Below, one piece after another: positions 18,386 to 28,427 of a stretch of 64,000 bases of DNA. The stretch is from contig NZ_JH993797.1 in the NCBI RefSeq assembly GCF_000316115.1, positions 6,731,961-6,795,960 of the forward strand, written 5' to 3'. Numbering within the stretch: the stretch's first letter is position 1; every line of letters begins with the position of its first letter. This stretch comes from Leptolyngbya sp. PCC 7375. Its GTDB lineage: Bacteria; Cyanobacteriota; Cyanobacteriia; Phormidesmidales; Phormidesmidaceae. Made by a program: the position numbers and the translations under genes. The notes beneath the pieces were generated by a model. That model ran no database searches. It was not told the origin of the DNA and was given only the letters and a program-made list of their open reading frames with translations.

Positions 18386-20194
18386 GGGCTCATGGCGACT
18401 TTTGGTGATCGCGCTATCCTTCCTTGAACCATCGCCTTAAGAGACTATCTATTCGTTAAAATCAGTCGCTTGGCCAATAGATCCAGCCCAGCGCGACCAA
18501 ACATTTGTCGTTTAAGCATTTTTAATCGATTATTTTGACCTTCTACCGGTCCATTGCTGACGTCTAAGGTCATGCCTGCCTTGACCGCCTCATAATCGTC
18601 TTCTATCCCTTTAGCGAAACTCTGAAATGCCTTGACTGTAATATTCTTAGCCTTCTCTAACCAGCTATCTAGCTGTTTGGGAAGCCGTTGTCGGACAAGG
18701 TCTATAAATCCCTGAGTGAGCCGAATCGTCTCTGATAACTCAGATCGTTGAGTCAAGCGTTCCAATAGTGTTTTTTGCTTGTCAGTTAAGGTGTCTGGTC
18801 GCTGGAGAACTAACCAAGCGGCTCGCCGAGCACTTAACGGTTTCTGGGACTTGATAGTTGCCTTTGGAGCCGGACCTCGACCCGGAAGGTCCTTCAATGA
18901 GTCAGGGTTTGGGCTTGATTGAGGCTGAGATAACCGTAGCGTATGGGTATAGCGTGCGACGGTTTCATAAGTCCCTGAGTACCCCTGTTGTTGAATCTCC
19001 TTAAAGAGCTGTTTGCTGTGCTGACGCCCTTGGCTCCATTGGTCGATGAGGTAGCGCTTGTAGGGATCTAAAACACTCCGGCATTGTCGGCTAGACGGTT
19101 GCCATTCCGGAAATGTCTCATGAGACAGATAGGTATACACCGTACGCTCACCCATCCCTAGATGGTAGGCAATGTCCTTAATTTTATAGCCTTGTTGTCG
19201 TAACCTGTGGACCTGCTCATAGTTGTCTAATCGTTCAGCTCGCTTTTGGGCCGTTTTTCGTTGTTGGGCGGTTTGGGTGTCTGAACTCTGTGATTCCGAG
19301 ACTTGAGATACGATAATGCCCTCAGCTTGAAGCTGTTCGTGTTCAACCTGTTTAAGACTTTTCGAATGACTCTTCAATGCTTTTTCTAACGTCTCTTCAA
19401 GATTGTGTAGTAGATGAAAGCGATCTGCGACCTGAATGGCATCGGGAGCTCCCTGCGTCATCCCGCGCTTGTAGGTCTTGGACCGGTCTCGTGACAAAAT
19501 TTCAATACCAGGATGCTCTTCTAACCAGGTTGCCAATGTGTCAGCTGTCCGATCTGGCAAGAGGGCAATGGGACGGTTCGTTTCGAGATCCACCAAGATA
19601 GTCCCATAGTGATGGCCTTTACGGAACGCAAAATCATCCACACCCAGACTCTTGGGGGTAACAATTTCGGGTAGCGGTAAGCTCGACAGAAGACGCAGAA
19701 AGGTATTCCGACTATAGCCGTATCCCACCTGATGGCTTAATCGAGCGGCCGCTGACCCTCCCAATTCCAGGCCCATGGCGATTAGATGATCTGTGTAGCG
19801 ACTCGTGCGTCTAGCCCAAGGGGCGACCAGGCTGGGTAAGCGCTCGGTAAAAATCCGTCGTTGGCAGGCGTCATTGAGACAGAAAAACTTACACACCTCT
19901 AGAAAGAGTGTCAGACTGAACTGAACCAACGGTAAATCTCTGAGGGTTCGCTGATAGCGACTATGAACCCGTCCGGTGGAAGCTTGGCATAACGGACAAT
20001 GCGCAATGACCTGAGTGGATTCTACGGTAACGACGAACTGATGGGTTTGGGTATCTAATTCCCAGTGTTTCAAGGCCAGGGCTGATGAGTCAGGGAGTAG
20101 ATGCTGTAGGAAGTCCATGATGGGATGCACGCAAAGGCCATCTCTATCTACGCCTTGCTATCCCATTTGGATCACCAAAAGTCGCCATGAGCCC
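18386..20194. mobile_element. ISL3-family insertion sequence
   Basis: A 25-bp perfect inverted repeat beginning GGGCTCATGGCGACTTTTGG (18386-18410 and 20170-20194) encloses one transposase gene. Length is 1809 bp. The GGCTC start and ACTTTTGGTGA stretch are like known ISL3 ends. The usual 8-bp duplication is not visible. Confidence 0.85.
18445..20130 (-). CDS. ISL3-family transposase
   Basis: A full-length 561-residue ISL3 transposase. The N-terminal zinc-binding motif CPLC followed by CLNDACQRR is present. The DDE core includes LGVDDFAFRKGHHYGTILVD (first D), QVADRFHLLHN (second D) and NGPVEGQNNRLKMLKRQMFGR (E). A helix-turn-helix lies between (IKDIAYHLGMGERTVYTYL). No frameshift or stop interrupts it, so it may be the source of transposition for related copies. 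Confidence 0.92.
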   Translation of the reverse strand: MHPIMDFLQHLLPDSSALALKHWELDTQTHQFVVTVESTQVIAHCPLCQASTGRVHSRYQRTLRDLPLVQFSLTLFLEVCKFFCLNDACQRRIFTERLPSLVAPWARRTSRYTDHLIAMGLELGGSAAARLSHQVGYGYSRNTFLRLLSSLPLPEIVTPKSLGVDDFAFRKGHHYGTILVDLETNRPIALLPDRTADTLATWLEEHPGIEILSRDRSKTYKRGMTQGAPDAIQVADRFHLLHNLEETLEKALKSHSKSLKQVEHEQLQAEGIIVSQVSESQSSDTQTAQQRKTAQKRAERLDNYEQVHRLRQQGYKIKDIAYHLGMGERTVYTYLSHETFPEWQPSSRQCRSVLDPYKRYLIDQWSQGRQHSKQLFKEIQQQGYSGTYETVARYTHTLRLSQPQSSPNPDSLKDLPGRGPAPKATIKSQKPLSARRAAWLVLQRPDTLTDKQKTLLERLTQRSELSETIRLTQGFIDLVRQRLPKQLDSWLEKAKNITVKAFQSFAKGIEDDYEAVKAGMTLDVSNGPVEGQNNRLKMLKRQMFGRAGLDLLAKRLILTNR

Positions 20195-20283
20195 GAAGCT
20201 CATGCGATTAGGGTGCCGAGGAGAGCATCATTTTGCCGCCGAAGCGCACATCATTCCGCCGCCGAGGGGGACATCATTTTGCA

Positions 20284-20585
20284 ATGGAACCATTGAACAA
20301 GATCCTGCAAAGTGTGAAGGCTATTGCTTGCGGCCATTACAAGTAATCGATGCTCCCGACTCCCCCTTTATGGTTGGCATGGAAGACGCTGTAGCAGCAA
20401 ATTTAGCCTACGAGGTTGCTAATCAAAGTAAAGATGGTGCCTAGTTACCCACCTGGTCTTGGGGAGATATGTTCCCAGATGCATGGCAACAGGCCCATCA
20501 AGATTGGAGTGGTGTGATCTCGATTGAAACACTGCTGGTCTTGAAACGATTTGGATGCATCGAAAGCATTTCACAGCCAACGTAA
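20284..20585 (+). pseudogene. Fragment of an unknown conserved protein, with frameshift and stop
   Basis: One frame starts MEPLNKILQSVKAIACGHYK and ends. The next frame continues as QVIDAPDSPFMVGMEDAVAANLAYEVA. A TAG then stands where a Trp codon is expected (GAxLPTWSWGDMFPDAW), and the frame goes on to LKRFGCIESISQPT. A related sequence occurs at 21494-21618. I do not recognise the family. Confidence 0.5.
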
Positions 20586-20738
20586 CTATACGCTAGAGTC
20601 ATCCTTGAAATACGGCATGTGGATGAGGCTATGGTATTCTTCTTTTTTGCCATGGAGATGTCATCATAGCGCCAGTACTATTTGGGCTAAAACTGACGAT
20701 ACATAGATTAGAGGATGCCAAGCACGAATAGATGAACC

Positions 20739-21089
20739 ATGATTGTGATCGTTAGAGGCCGTGCTACCCCCGAGCAGGTTGACCAAATGTTAAAGGCTCT
20801 GGGAATTTACATTAAGATGGCGGTGGACGTTGAGCGTGAAGTTTTAGCTGGGGGCGGGGAGTTGCACGCTGATTGTGAGCTGGTTTTGCTGGATGATGGT
20901 AGCGAGCAGAAAAATGTTTGGGGGGCGGACTGGTATCCCACTAATCAGTCTGTAGGCTTTGAATCGATCATTAATATTCGCCCTAGTGCAAACAATCGTT
21001 CGATGCAAATTCAAGATCTTGAGCTACGTCAAAAGATAGAGAAAATTATCAGGTCTTTTCTAGAAGGAGTTGAAATTCAATGGGAGTGA
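20739..21089 (+). CDS. DUF5674 family protein
   Basis: A 116-residue protein starting MIVIVRGRATPEQVDQML and containing IKMAVDVEREVLAGGGELHA and SIINIRPSANNRSMQI, the hallmarks of DUF5674 as I recall it. Function unknown. It overlaps the next gene by 10 bases, suggesting coupled translation. It survives intact among transposons, which may mean selection or recent arrival. In other genomes such proteins often sit beside a small partner, and here that is the 21080 gene. Confidence 0.75.
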   Translation: MIVIVRGRATPEQVDQMLKALGIYIKMAVDVEREVLAGGGELHADCELVLLDDGSEQKNVWGADWYPTNQSVGFESIINIRPSANNRSMQIQDLELRQKIEKIIRSFLEGVEIQWE

Positions 21090-21442
21090 ACTGGGACATT
21101 CTCAAAAAACGATTCCTTCAGGCTGACCAAACAGCTCAGCTGGAAAGTCTTGCGTTGAATTTAACTCGCATTCAGTTTTTTGCTGACAGCGTTACAGGTG
21201 AATCAGTTGTTGAACACCTTATTAGGGAAAGTCAGTTTTTTATTGAGTGGATAGTACCAGATATTGATTTAGAGACTGGTCTGGACCAGGCTGTTGAGCT
21301 GGCTGACCTGCAACGGTTGCTGAGTCGCTGGAAGTTAAATTGCTCGGATTGGTGGGGGGACGAGCAAAAACGGCAGGAGGTGGCACGACTTGCCCAGGAG
21401 TGGTGCGATCGCATTCTTAAACAGCACACATTATCGGCTTAA
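21080..21442 (+). CDS. Small protein coupled to the DUF5674 gene, unknown function
   Basis: A 120-residue acidic, leucine- and tryptophan-rich protein (SDWWGDEQKRQEVARLAQEW). The ATG at 21080 lies within the end of the DUF5674 gene and is preceded by GGAGTTG as a ribosome binding site. Mostly helical in appearance, with no signal or membrane segment. A HIP1 octamer lies near its 3' end (21405). I do not recognise a domain. Confidence 0.65.
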   Translation: MGVNWDILKKRFLQADQTAQLESLALNLTRIQFFADSVTGESVVEHLIRESQFFIEWIVPDIDLETGLDQAVELADLQRLLSRWKLNCSDWWGDEQKRQEVARLAQEWCDRILKQHTLSA

Positions 21443-21493
21443 CAGAGCTGACTCTCTCCGCAACTAATAGTGTGCTCGTCGTTTTAGGTGAAT

Positions 21494-21618
21494 TTTATAG
21501 ATATTCCCAATTCCACTTTTATAGCTGGAGTGGAAGAATCTGTAGCGGCAAATTTAGCCCACGGGATTGCTGCTCATGGTGAAGATTGTGCTTGGTTACT
21601 CACAGCAGAAATGCCTAT
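21494..21618 (+). pseudogene. Second fragment of the 20284-type unknown gene, cut by ISKra4 copy 2
   Basis: Reads FIDIPNSTFIAGVEESVAAN, then LAHGIAAHGEDCAWLLTAEM, similar to the fragment at 20284-20585 but with Trp where that copy has a stop. It lacks a start codon and is cut at 21618. Past the IS, sequence near 23324 reads AYADQEDLWRQNE and stops in a shifted frame, which may be its continuation. Confidence 0.5.
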
Positions 21619-23313
21619 GGGTGCGGCTCTTTCTCTGTAAAGCATTAAGCAGTCAAGAATCTCTCCGGTTCGAGAAACTTATTGGCATGATTGCGTTTGA
21701 ACTCTTGGACTTTGTGAAACTCCCAATAGGCCTCGAAATCATCACTGGCTCTGAGTGCGCGAATCCGCAGAACGGCTTCAGCACGATCTAAGCGCCAGCG
21801 GGCACCGGTGATCTCCATGCGGTCATTGACTAAATGCCTGCACGCGCCTTCAATCACACCTGAGGCAATGGGATACCCCCGATCTAAGTACTCGTCATAC
21901 AACAAATACGGCCGATTTTCAACAAATAATCAGCGCACTTGTCAACGTTCTCTCGTGCTTTTGTGTCTAGATTTTGTAGGGTGGCGCTACGCCGAATACC
22001 GGCCGCCACATCACTGGCTTTACCTTGTAGAATGCGTAAGGCTCTCTCTTGGACCCTAGTCTCGGCCTCCTCACTACCAGATGAGAAGAAACAAAAGCCG
22101 CTTTCCAAACATATTCGAGAACATGAATGAAATCGAGCACGATAGTCACCGTCACGTCTTGCTATCGGGCCATGGCGTTGAGTGTGGCTAATTGATGGAG
22201 TTCACCATCTACCAGGACAACCCAGTCGCGTTGATGGTCCGGGTCTCGAGTCGAGGCTTCGACAAACGCATGTTCAATGACCGTTTTAGCGTCTTGCTCA
22301 ACACTGGCTCACACTCGTTTGTCACTAATCACTGGTCGCACGGGCGGGTCCCGTTGGTCACCGATGATATCGTCGGCTTGACGGGGGTATCGAGGCACAT
22401 GATACACCGATGCGACTGTGGCCATTCGTTTACGCTGACGCTTTTGACCGGGACTTAAGCGAGTACGTTTTGACGGTGAGTCCTTGGCCTTTTGAGCGGC
22501 TTTGGCCGTGGCTTCTCGCAGATCTGATGGATGCATCACAATCCCCTTACCATCAGTGGTAATCACTAATAGCTCATCACTGGCAACTCGTCGGTCTATC
22601 GCCCGTTGAGCATAAAAGTCCTCAAAGTCTTGGGCCACTTTTACCGTCACCTCTTCACATTGGCGTTTACCAATCGCCCCCCCTGTCGTCGAGCTTATGG
22701 TCCGACTCGTTTCTGAAAACGATACTTTCGACGCTTCCACCGCGACTCGTTTTCGGAGTTCATCCGAGTATTTGTCCGGCGGCAAATTCAAGATCCCATC
22801 TGACGGGTACAGGGCACTGACCTCAGGTTTTTGGGTGCTGTATCCCACTCGGTTTAAGGTCACTTCCCCAAACAGCGTTTCGAGGTTCCGTTGGGTCTGT
22901 TTTCGACGATGGGGGCGGGGTTTCTCCATCGCTACCGACGACCTCGCTTTGGTAGTCCTCTGATGCGTAACGCAAGTCGAGATGGCCTTGATATAACCGT
23001 CGCAAAAGTTCTGTGCCCGACTCATGGATATAACGTTCTAGTTTTCCATGCTCCCAATTTTGGCTATCAGCTGAACTCAACCTATCGACGAGTTCATTAA
23101 ACTGCGCTAACGCTGACTCAAAAAAGCTAAGACTTAGGTCTGTTGGCATGATTCGAATGGAGAGGATACAGGCACACGAGACAATTATTTTTTTCGTCGA
23201 ATCTATCTCTTTTTTGAGAGATAGATTGAACTTTCAGACCCCTAAAATCTACCAAATTCTATTCAATAGACTTAATCTGCGTTGCAAACCTTTACCCTAA
23301 AAGAATCACACCC
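21619..23313. mobile_element. ISKra4-type element, copy 2 (inverted)
   Basis: 1695 bp, nearly identical to copy 1 in opposite orientation. It has its own 9-bp target duplication AATGCCTAT (21610-21618 and 23314-23322), so the two copies arrived by separate insertions rather than as one composite transposon. Confidence 0.92.
21645..23149 (-). pseudogene. ISKra4-type transposase, copy 2, frameshifted
   Basis: Starts MPTDLSLSFFESALAQFNEL at 23149 and ends FLEPERFLTA at 21645, with homology in several frames. Unlike copy 1 it keeps the G run intact (reading STTGGAIGKRQCEEVTV). It has an extra C near 22915 and one A fewer near 21920, and shares the shift at GCGGCTTTTG near 22090. All private differences from copy 1 that I saw are in homopolymers. 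Confidence 0.85.
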
Positions 23314-23563
23314 AATGCCTATGCCGATCAAGAAGATTTGTGGCGTCAGAACGAATAGTCCAAATTTAGTCCAGTAAATTTTTAGAAATCTGAAATCCTT
23401 TTGAAACAAAGGTTTTATGCACTTGATGACGTTCTACCACTAAGCTGTATCTAAAACCTGTATTGCCTTTTATATTCAAATGCTTGAACATACACACAGC
23501 AAGTTTTTCGCTTGACGGCAAACAGACGATTACCGACAATCACAGATGAATATTTAATGTGAA

Positions 23564-24852
23564 ATGGCAGCTAAGGATTACAGCTTGCAGGCAGTAAATG
23601 GGCGGCTAAAAGCCAATTGTATTCCCGTATCTGTGCAGAAACGGGGAGCACGCTTAATTCTGCAGGCTACACTGCCTCCTAAACCGACCAGTAGTAAACG
23701 TAATCATCACCAGCAGCAAATATCTACTGGCTTGCCAGATAATCAGCAGGGACGTCGAAAAGCTGAGGGTATGGCCATTACGCTGGGTGGGAAGCTACTG
23801 GGCGGCACATTCAAATGGGATGATTACGCTACGGCTAGGACGAAACAGTCTAAGCAATGTTCAGAGGTAATCAAGCGATTTGAGCAGGACTATCGGCAGA
23901 GAAATCAGCTTGAAAACCGCACCTGGCAGGAAAACTGGCACAAGGTTTTCAGGCAACTGCCGCAAACGTCAGCGTTAACAGCTGACATTCTACGAGATGA
24001 ATGCTTAAGTAAACCGGAAAATTCGAGGACACGTCAGCAAACTTGTCAACGGTTGCAGGCCCTGGCTAATTTTGGCGACATTGATGTGGACCTGCTGAAG
24101 TATCAGGGCAATTATGGACCTGGCAAAGCAAAAGAGCGAGACCTGCCCTCTGATGAATTAATTGCTCAGTGGAGAGAACAAATTCCTAATCGAAACTGGC
24201 AGTGGGTTTATGGGATGATGGCTGCCTATGGTATTCGTCCCCATGAGGTTTTCTTTTGTGAATTTACAGATGAAGGCTTACAGGTTCTCAAAGGGAAAAC
24301 AGGTCCCCGTCTTGTTTATCAAGCCTTTTATCCAGAATGGACAGAGCGATGGAACTTAACTACGATGTGTAGGCCTAACGTAAATGCCGAAGACTCCTAT
24401 GAGAAGGGAAATCTAGGCCGAAAAATTAATACTCAGTTTCGCAGATATCAAATACCATTCTCTCCCTATGATTTACGCCATGCCTGGGCCATTCGCTCAA
24501 CCGTGTTGTTTAGTCTGCCTGAAACGGTTTCAGCTCAGTTAATGGGCAATACTCCTGACAGGTATGACCTCAATTAGATGTCTATTAAAAAGTCAGAAAT
24601 CCTAAGCCCTACAAGAAGCTTACAATCTCCATCACGCTGAAACTGAGAAAATTTATTCTTCGCTCAAATCTTCCTGAAACCCTTGCTGGATAAGCGTTAT
24701 AGCACTCTACATCGTGTCGAGGTCATACCCCTCCTGACGTTCACTTGAAGATATACCAACGCTGGATTGATGTTGCCAAAGGGAAACAAGTTATTGAGCA
24801 GGTTATGAGTGCCCCTAATCTGCCTGTAGCCCCTATTGTTAAAAGCGTTTGA
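23564..24852 (+). pseudogene. Tyrosine recombinase/integrase interrupted by a MITE-like insertion
   Basis: An intact frame runs to 24559 (LMGNTPD) and resumes at 24739 (VHLKIYQRWIDVAKGKQV to the TGA at 24850). Removing 24560-24730 plus one CTCCTGAC copy gives 370 codons including the stop. Catalytic landmarks are YGIRPHE, DLRHAWAIR and the tyrosine in IYQRW. The usual GH motif reads GN. It is related to the intact integrase at 34924: both have a WQWVxGMMAxYGxRxHEVF stretch. The interrupted form ends at RYDLN and lacks the catalytic tyrosine. Confidence 0.88.
24560..24730. mobile_element. 171-bp MITE-like element
   Basis: Terminal inverted repeats AGGTATGACCTC (24560-24571) and GAGGTCATACCC (24719-24730), matching at 11 of 12 positions. 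The flanking 8-bp direct repeat is CTCCTGAC (24552-24559 and 24731-24738). No coding capacity. It would need a transposase from elsewhere. Confidence 0.88.
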
Positions 24853-25314
24853 TATTGTGACAGTACTGGCCCGAACTGGCGACATTTTCTTTATAAGGCA
24901 AGTGCTCCACTAAAAGAGTTAAGCGTCTGTAAAAGGATGCAAAAAAATATAGAAGGATTTCAAATATTTCTCACATTTTAGGGGTGCTTTAAGGCTTGCA
25001 ACAGGTTGATGAGTTTTCGTTTGCGGGCATGTTGTTGCAGCAACTCACCATAATATCTTTGCCACTCCTGCTGTCGCCCAACTTGCTGGTAAGCCATACG
25101 AGCCATCATCAGCCACTCCACCGCATACTGATAATATTTTGCCTTACCCTCATTCATAATTGATTCTGCTCGGCGACGAGCATTTGAGATCACCCAATCA
25201 GGGTGTTGCGACATCGCAGCTTCCATGACCTGTTTCACCAGTGCAGCCTGGAACGAACTGAGCTGATCGACAACGTTAATGGCATCTTTTAGTAACTGAA
25301 CAGTAAGAAGTTTT

Positions 25315-26837
25315 TGTTGCTTTTCAGAAGCGCTCTATAAAAAAGAACATTCCATCGCTCAGAGAGCCCGGAATGCCCGAAACTAGCTGAAGTGAAAGAT
25401 TCAGCTGATTTTATTATGGAGCTCTACGAGCGTATCGAGCAAATTATCGTTACATTCCGTCCAGCCTTTAGTCGCAATGCTACATTCGGGTGGTTTGTGC
25501 TGCTGTTGTGGGGAGCCCTACTAACGACCCAGCCCCCTGCGGTGACCAGTTATTTGAATGCCCTGGGTCTGGGAGCGGAGTACTATCATCAAGCCCTCCA
25601 TTGGTTTCATTCATCTGGATATGAGATGGACCGGGTGTGCCGTCGTTGGGGCCGTTGGCTCAGTCATCAGACCGATGGATATCGACTCAAGGGGCATCGA
25701 GTGTATGTCGGTGACGGCATTAAGGTCAGCAAAGAGGGGCGTAAAATGCCTGGGGTTAAAGGCCTGCATCAAGAGTCCGATAACCTCAGTAAACCAGAAT
25801 GGATACGGGGGCATTATTTTAGTGCGTTGGGCCTTTTAATCGGACTCGACTCCGCGCTGTTTGTCAGTCTCATTGCGCTTAAACTTCATGATGGCATCAT
25901 TGCGACCACTGACGATGCTGAGAGTCGTCTAACCGAGAAAATGGCGCAACTCTGTGTCACCCATATGGGGCAGGGCAGCTATGCCGTGTTGGATGCCTAC
26001 TATGCGTGTCGGGTTGTATTACAGCGGTTTCGTCAACACCACCTCCATCTCATTAGTCGCAGTCGCATCTCAACGGTGGCACGGGCCGAGTTTTCAGCGA
26101 ATCCACAGGTCGCAAAACGAGGACGCCCTCGACAATGGGGAGCCAAAATCAGGCTCAGAGACTTGTTCGAGGAGACCGATAGCTGGTTAAGCGAAACGGT
26201 CTCACTCTATGGTCAGCCCGTTTCACTGGTCTATCAGTGTTTTCAGTTTTACTGGGATAGCCCCACCGAGAAGGTCCTCTTTGTCCTCACCCAACAACCG
26301 TGTGGCAAACGGATGATCCTGCTCTCGTCAGACCTCAGCCTCACTGGACTAGAGGTCATTGAAACCTATACAAAGCGCTTCAAAATCGAGGTCGCTTTTC
26401 GCACCTTGGTTCATCTCCTGGGTGGGTTTGCCTATCGGTTCTGGCTCAAAGCACTCGACAAAATTGCTGACTGGCCTGACTCGATGTACCTGCTCGACTA
26501 TGACACCGATATCCAGACCCAAATTCTTAGCAAAGTCGAGGCCTTTGAACGCTTTGTCAACCTCAATGCTATCGCCTTAGGACTACTGCAAGTGCTCGCT
26601 CTGGAAATGCCGAATCATATCTGGCGATACTTTCCGGGCTGGTTTCGTACCCTACCCAAGCATGGCTATCCCAGTGAACGGATTGTTCGAATGGCTCTCC
26701 AAGACCAGCAAGAGATCGTTTTATCCAAGAGTAGGCCTGCTCTACTGTTGAATAAATTATTGGCGGGTAAGATAGAGCAGGGCAAAACGTCCAAAACACC
26801 TTCGTTGGCAGCGTAGGAAAACGACAAAAAGGCAACA
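25315..26837. mobile_element. IS with one DDE transposase, inside the SWIM gene
   Basis: 1523 bp, with ends TGTTGCTTTTC and (inverted) TGTTGCCTTTT, an imperfect match. The boundaries are also set by where SWIM coding sequence stops and resumes. No target duplication longer than 2-3 bases is convincing. Confidence 0.75.
25392..26816 (+). CDS. DDE transposase of the IS4 superfamily
   Basis: An intact 474-residue transposase. Likely catalytic positions are VYVGDGIKVSKEGRKMPG (first D), YAVLDAYYACR (second D) and TYTKRFKIEVAFRTLVHLLGG (E in a YKxRFxIE-type motif). It lacks the Zn and HTH regions of ISL3 and is unlike the IS4-type copy at 10462. I cannot name the exact IS family. The first in-frame start is at 25392, giving MKDSADFIMELYERI. 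Confidence 0.85.
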   Translation: MKDSADFIMELYERIEQIIVTFRPAFSRNATFGWFVLLLWGALLTTQPPAVTSYLNALGLGAEYYHQALHWFHSSGYEMDRVCRRWGRWLSHQTDGYRLKGHRVYVGDGIKVSKEGRKMPGVKGLHQESDNLSKPEWIRGHYFSALGLLIGLDSALFVSLIALKLHDGIIATTDDAESRLTEKMAQLCVTHMGQGSYAVLDAYYACRVVLQRFRQHHLHLISRSRISTVARAEFSANPQVAKRGRPRQWGAKIRLRDLFEETDSWLSETVSLYGQPVSLVYQCFQFYWDSPTEKVLFVLTQQPCGKRMILLSSDLSLTGLEVIETYTKRFKIEVAFRTLVHLLGGFAYRFWLKALDKIADWPDSMYLLDYDTDIQTQILSKVEAFERFVNLNAIALGLLQVLALEMPNHIWRYFPGWFRTLPKHGYPSERIVRMALQDQQEIVLSKSRPALLLNKLLAGKIEQGKTSKTPSLAA

Positions 26838-28427
26838 TTAACTTGTTACTCAATAGTTTTAGTAACTCTTCATGGAGAAAAATCGCCACTGACGCTTCAT
26901 CTGCAAAAACAGTTTGTTTGTGCAGACTATTCAATAAATCTTGCTTAAGCTTGGGCCATTCGGATGCTTGGGCCAGTTCCTGGATTTTAAGATAGTCTGC
27001 CAGAGTCGGGGCAGTCTTAAATGCCGTGATTCGGGATTGTAAACCCATGTTCTGATGCCCCAACCCCTCTGCCAGTTCACTAGTCCAAAGGGCCAACTGG
27101 GCTTTACCCGGACCTGGTAACGTCAATCCTGCCGTTGCAATCTCTAGCGCCTGTTCCAGAGCACCCTGTTCCCGCAAAGCCTGGGCTACTGCCAAAGCCG
27201 TCATCTTAGAGTCTAAATGCTGTTTGGCTTGGATCATTGCTAATTCAAGTTGCCCCAGGTCAATTAATCTGGTCATATACGCCTGCCAATGCCCCGTTGC
27301 TTTCGCCAGATTTAGATATTCGTTATCTTGATTCTGGCGTTCCAGGATATTGAGACGGATCTGGACTAAGGTCATTGCCCCAATAGAATCAGGCTCCTCT
27401 AACTCAGAGCCGTCTATCGTTTCTCCCTTGAGCACTGCTTGCAGGATCGAATTATCCCAACCTTGGTTCAGGGCGGCTTGACTTCTGGCGAAAGCATCAT
27501 CAATGCCGTATTCGCTGGCTCCCTCTGACCAAACGTCTAACTTACTCTGCCACTTGAGCTGGTCGACAGAGGTTATAGATGCGCTGAGCAATGCTTCGGC
27601 AAACGCAGCATCCAATTCGTAGAAAAAATCTCCACTTTCGCCACTAGAGCCATCCAGGTTCATCCAGATTTCTCCATAGGCATCGATAATTGCCTCTAAA
27701 ATCACCAATGCATTGTCACCATCGCCTTTATTCGTAAAATCACAGGCCTTGTCTACCAGAATACTGATCTCATTGAGAGCGGGGGTATCATTCCAATCCC
27801 CCTCTGCGTTATAAATAATCTGTTGTATCTGGCGGCGAAAGGGTTTAGGGTCGACCATGGTGCGACGGGCTGTTTGTTTTGAGGCCATCGATTGAGATGA
27901 GACTGTCTGTCGAAGTTGTAACTCAATTGCATCGACTAACTGGGGGTGCTCTGTCGATAGAGTTTCCAGGAGTGTTTGCAGTTGAGTGCGATTCAATGGC
28001 TTTAACAATTCACTCAGACTGGGGCGATGTTCGATTTGGCTTGGATTATGGCAACTGGCCAACAAAGTCGCCACAATGTGTTTGCACCAGCCTTGAAAAT
28101 TATAGGCACAGGTACAATGAGTACTTGTGAGACCGCCTGCGTCAAATTGGATTGTCACTCGATAGGGCTTGATATCACTCCCTTCAACCTGTCCAATGAG
28201 AGAATTTCCTCGCTGCGTTAGAGCAACCACGGCTCCTTTACGATAGTAAGTTTTACCACGCTCAAACGACTGTGCCGTCGCATGGCTACGAATGGTGGCT
28301 TCGTTGAGTGCAGGATACTTCATTGTTAATACGGATGCATTTATACCAATAGCTACACCAAATAGCTGAATGATACAGTAAGGCTAAGCAGACATTGCTG
28401 CTATGTGTCGATATAACGAGTTCAACC

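Larger units (their letters stand above)
18320..20283. mobile_element. Element bounded by a perfect 68-bp inverted repeat, hit by ISL3
   Basis: The 68 bases at 18320-18387 are repeated exactly, inverted, at 20216-20283. Each arm has three AATGATG units about 20-25 bases apart, within GGCGGC-rich sequence, and begins TGCAAAATGATG. This is the multi-repeat layout of IS21-type ends. No istA/istB lies between the arms, only an ISL3 element and 21 extra bases. It resembles a transposase-less IS21-derived element invaded by ISL3. No target duplication is visible: the IS701 fragment on the left does not resume on the right. Confidence 0.75.
24978..28323 (-). pseudogene. SWIM zinc-finger protein split by an IS
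   Basis: The N-terminal 495 codons (28323-26838) include the SWIM motif: THCTCAYNFQGWCKHIVA (C-x-C...C-x-H, about 56-75). They continue as a long helical protein to ELLKLLSNK. The C-terminal part (25314-24978) reads KLLTVQLLKDAINVVDQL to LLQALKHP. The IS at 25315-26837 lies between. Reconstructed length is about 607 residues. SWIM domains bind nucleic acid or protein. Reading into the IS adds a spurious tail to residue 584. The neighbouring plus-strand genes may have been functionally linked. Confidence 0.85.

Noticed and set aside
16501..23313. A composite transposon bounded by two ISKra4 copies
   Set aside because: Each copy has its own target duplication, and the outer flanks do not share one, so the pair did not arrive as a unit.
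26569..26837. The C-terminal extension of the SWIM frame (LPFCRFPTLPTKVFW...)
   Set aside because: This part is antisense to the inserted transposase; the true C-terminus resumes at 25314.
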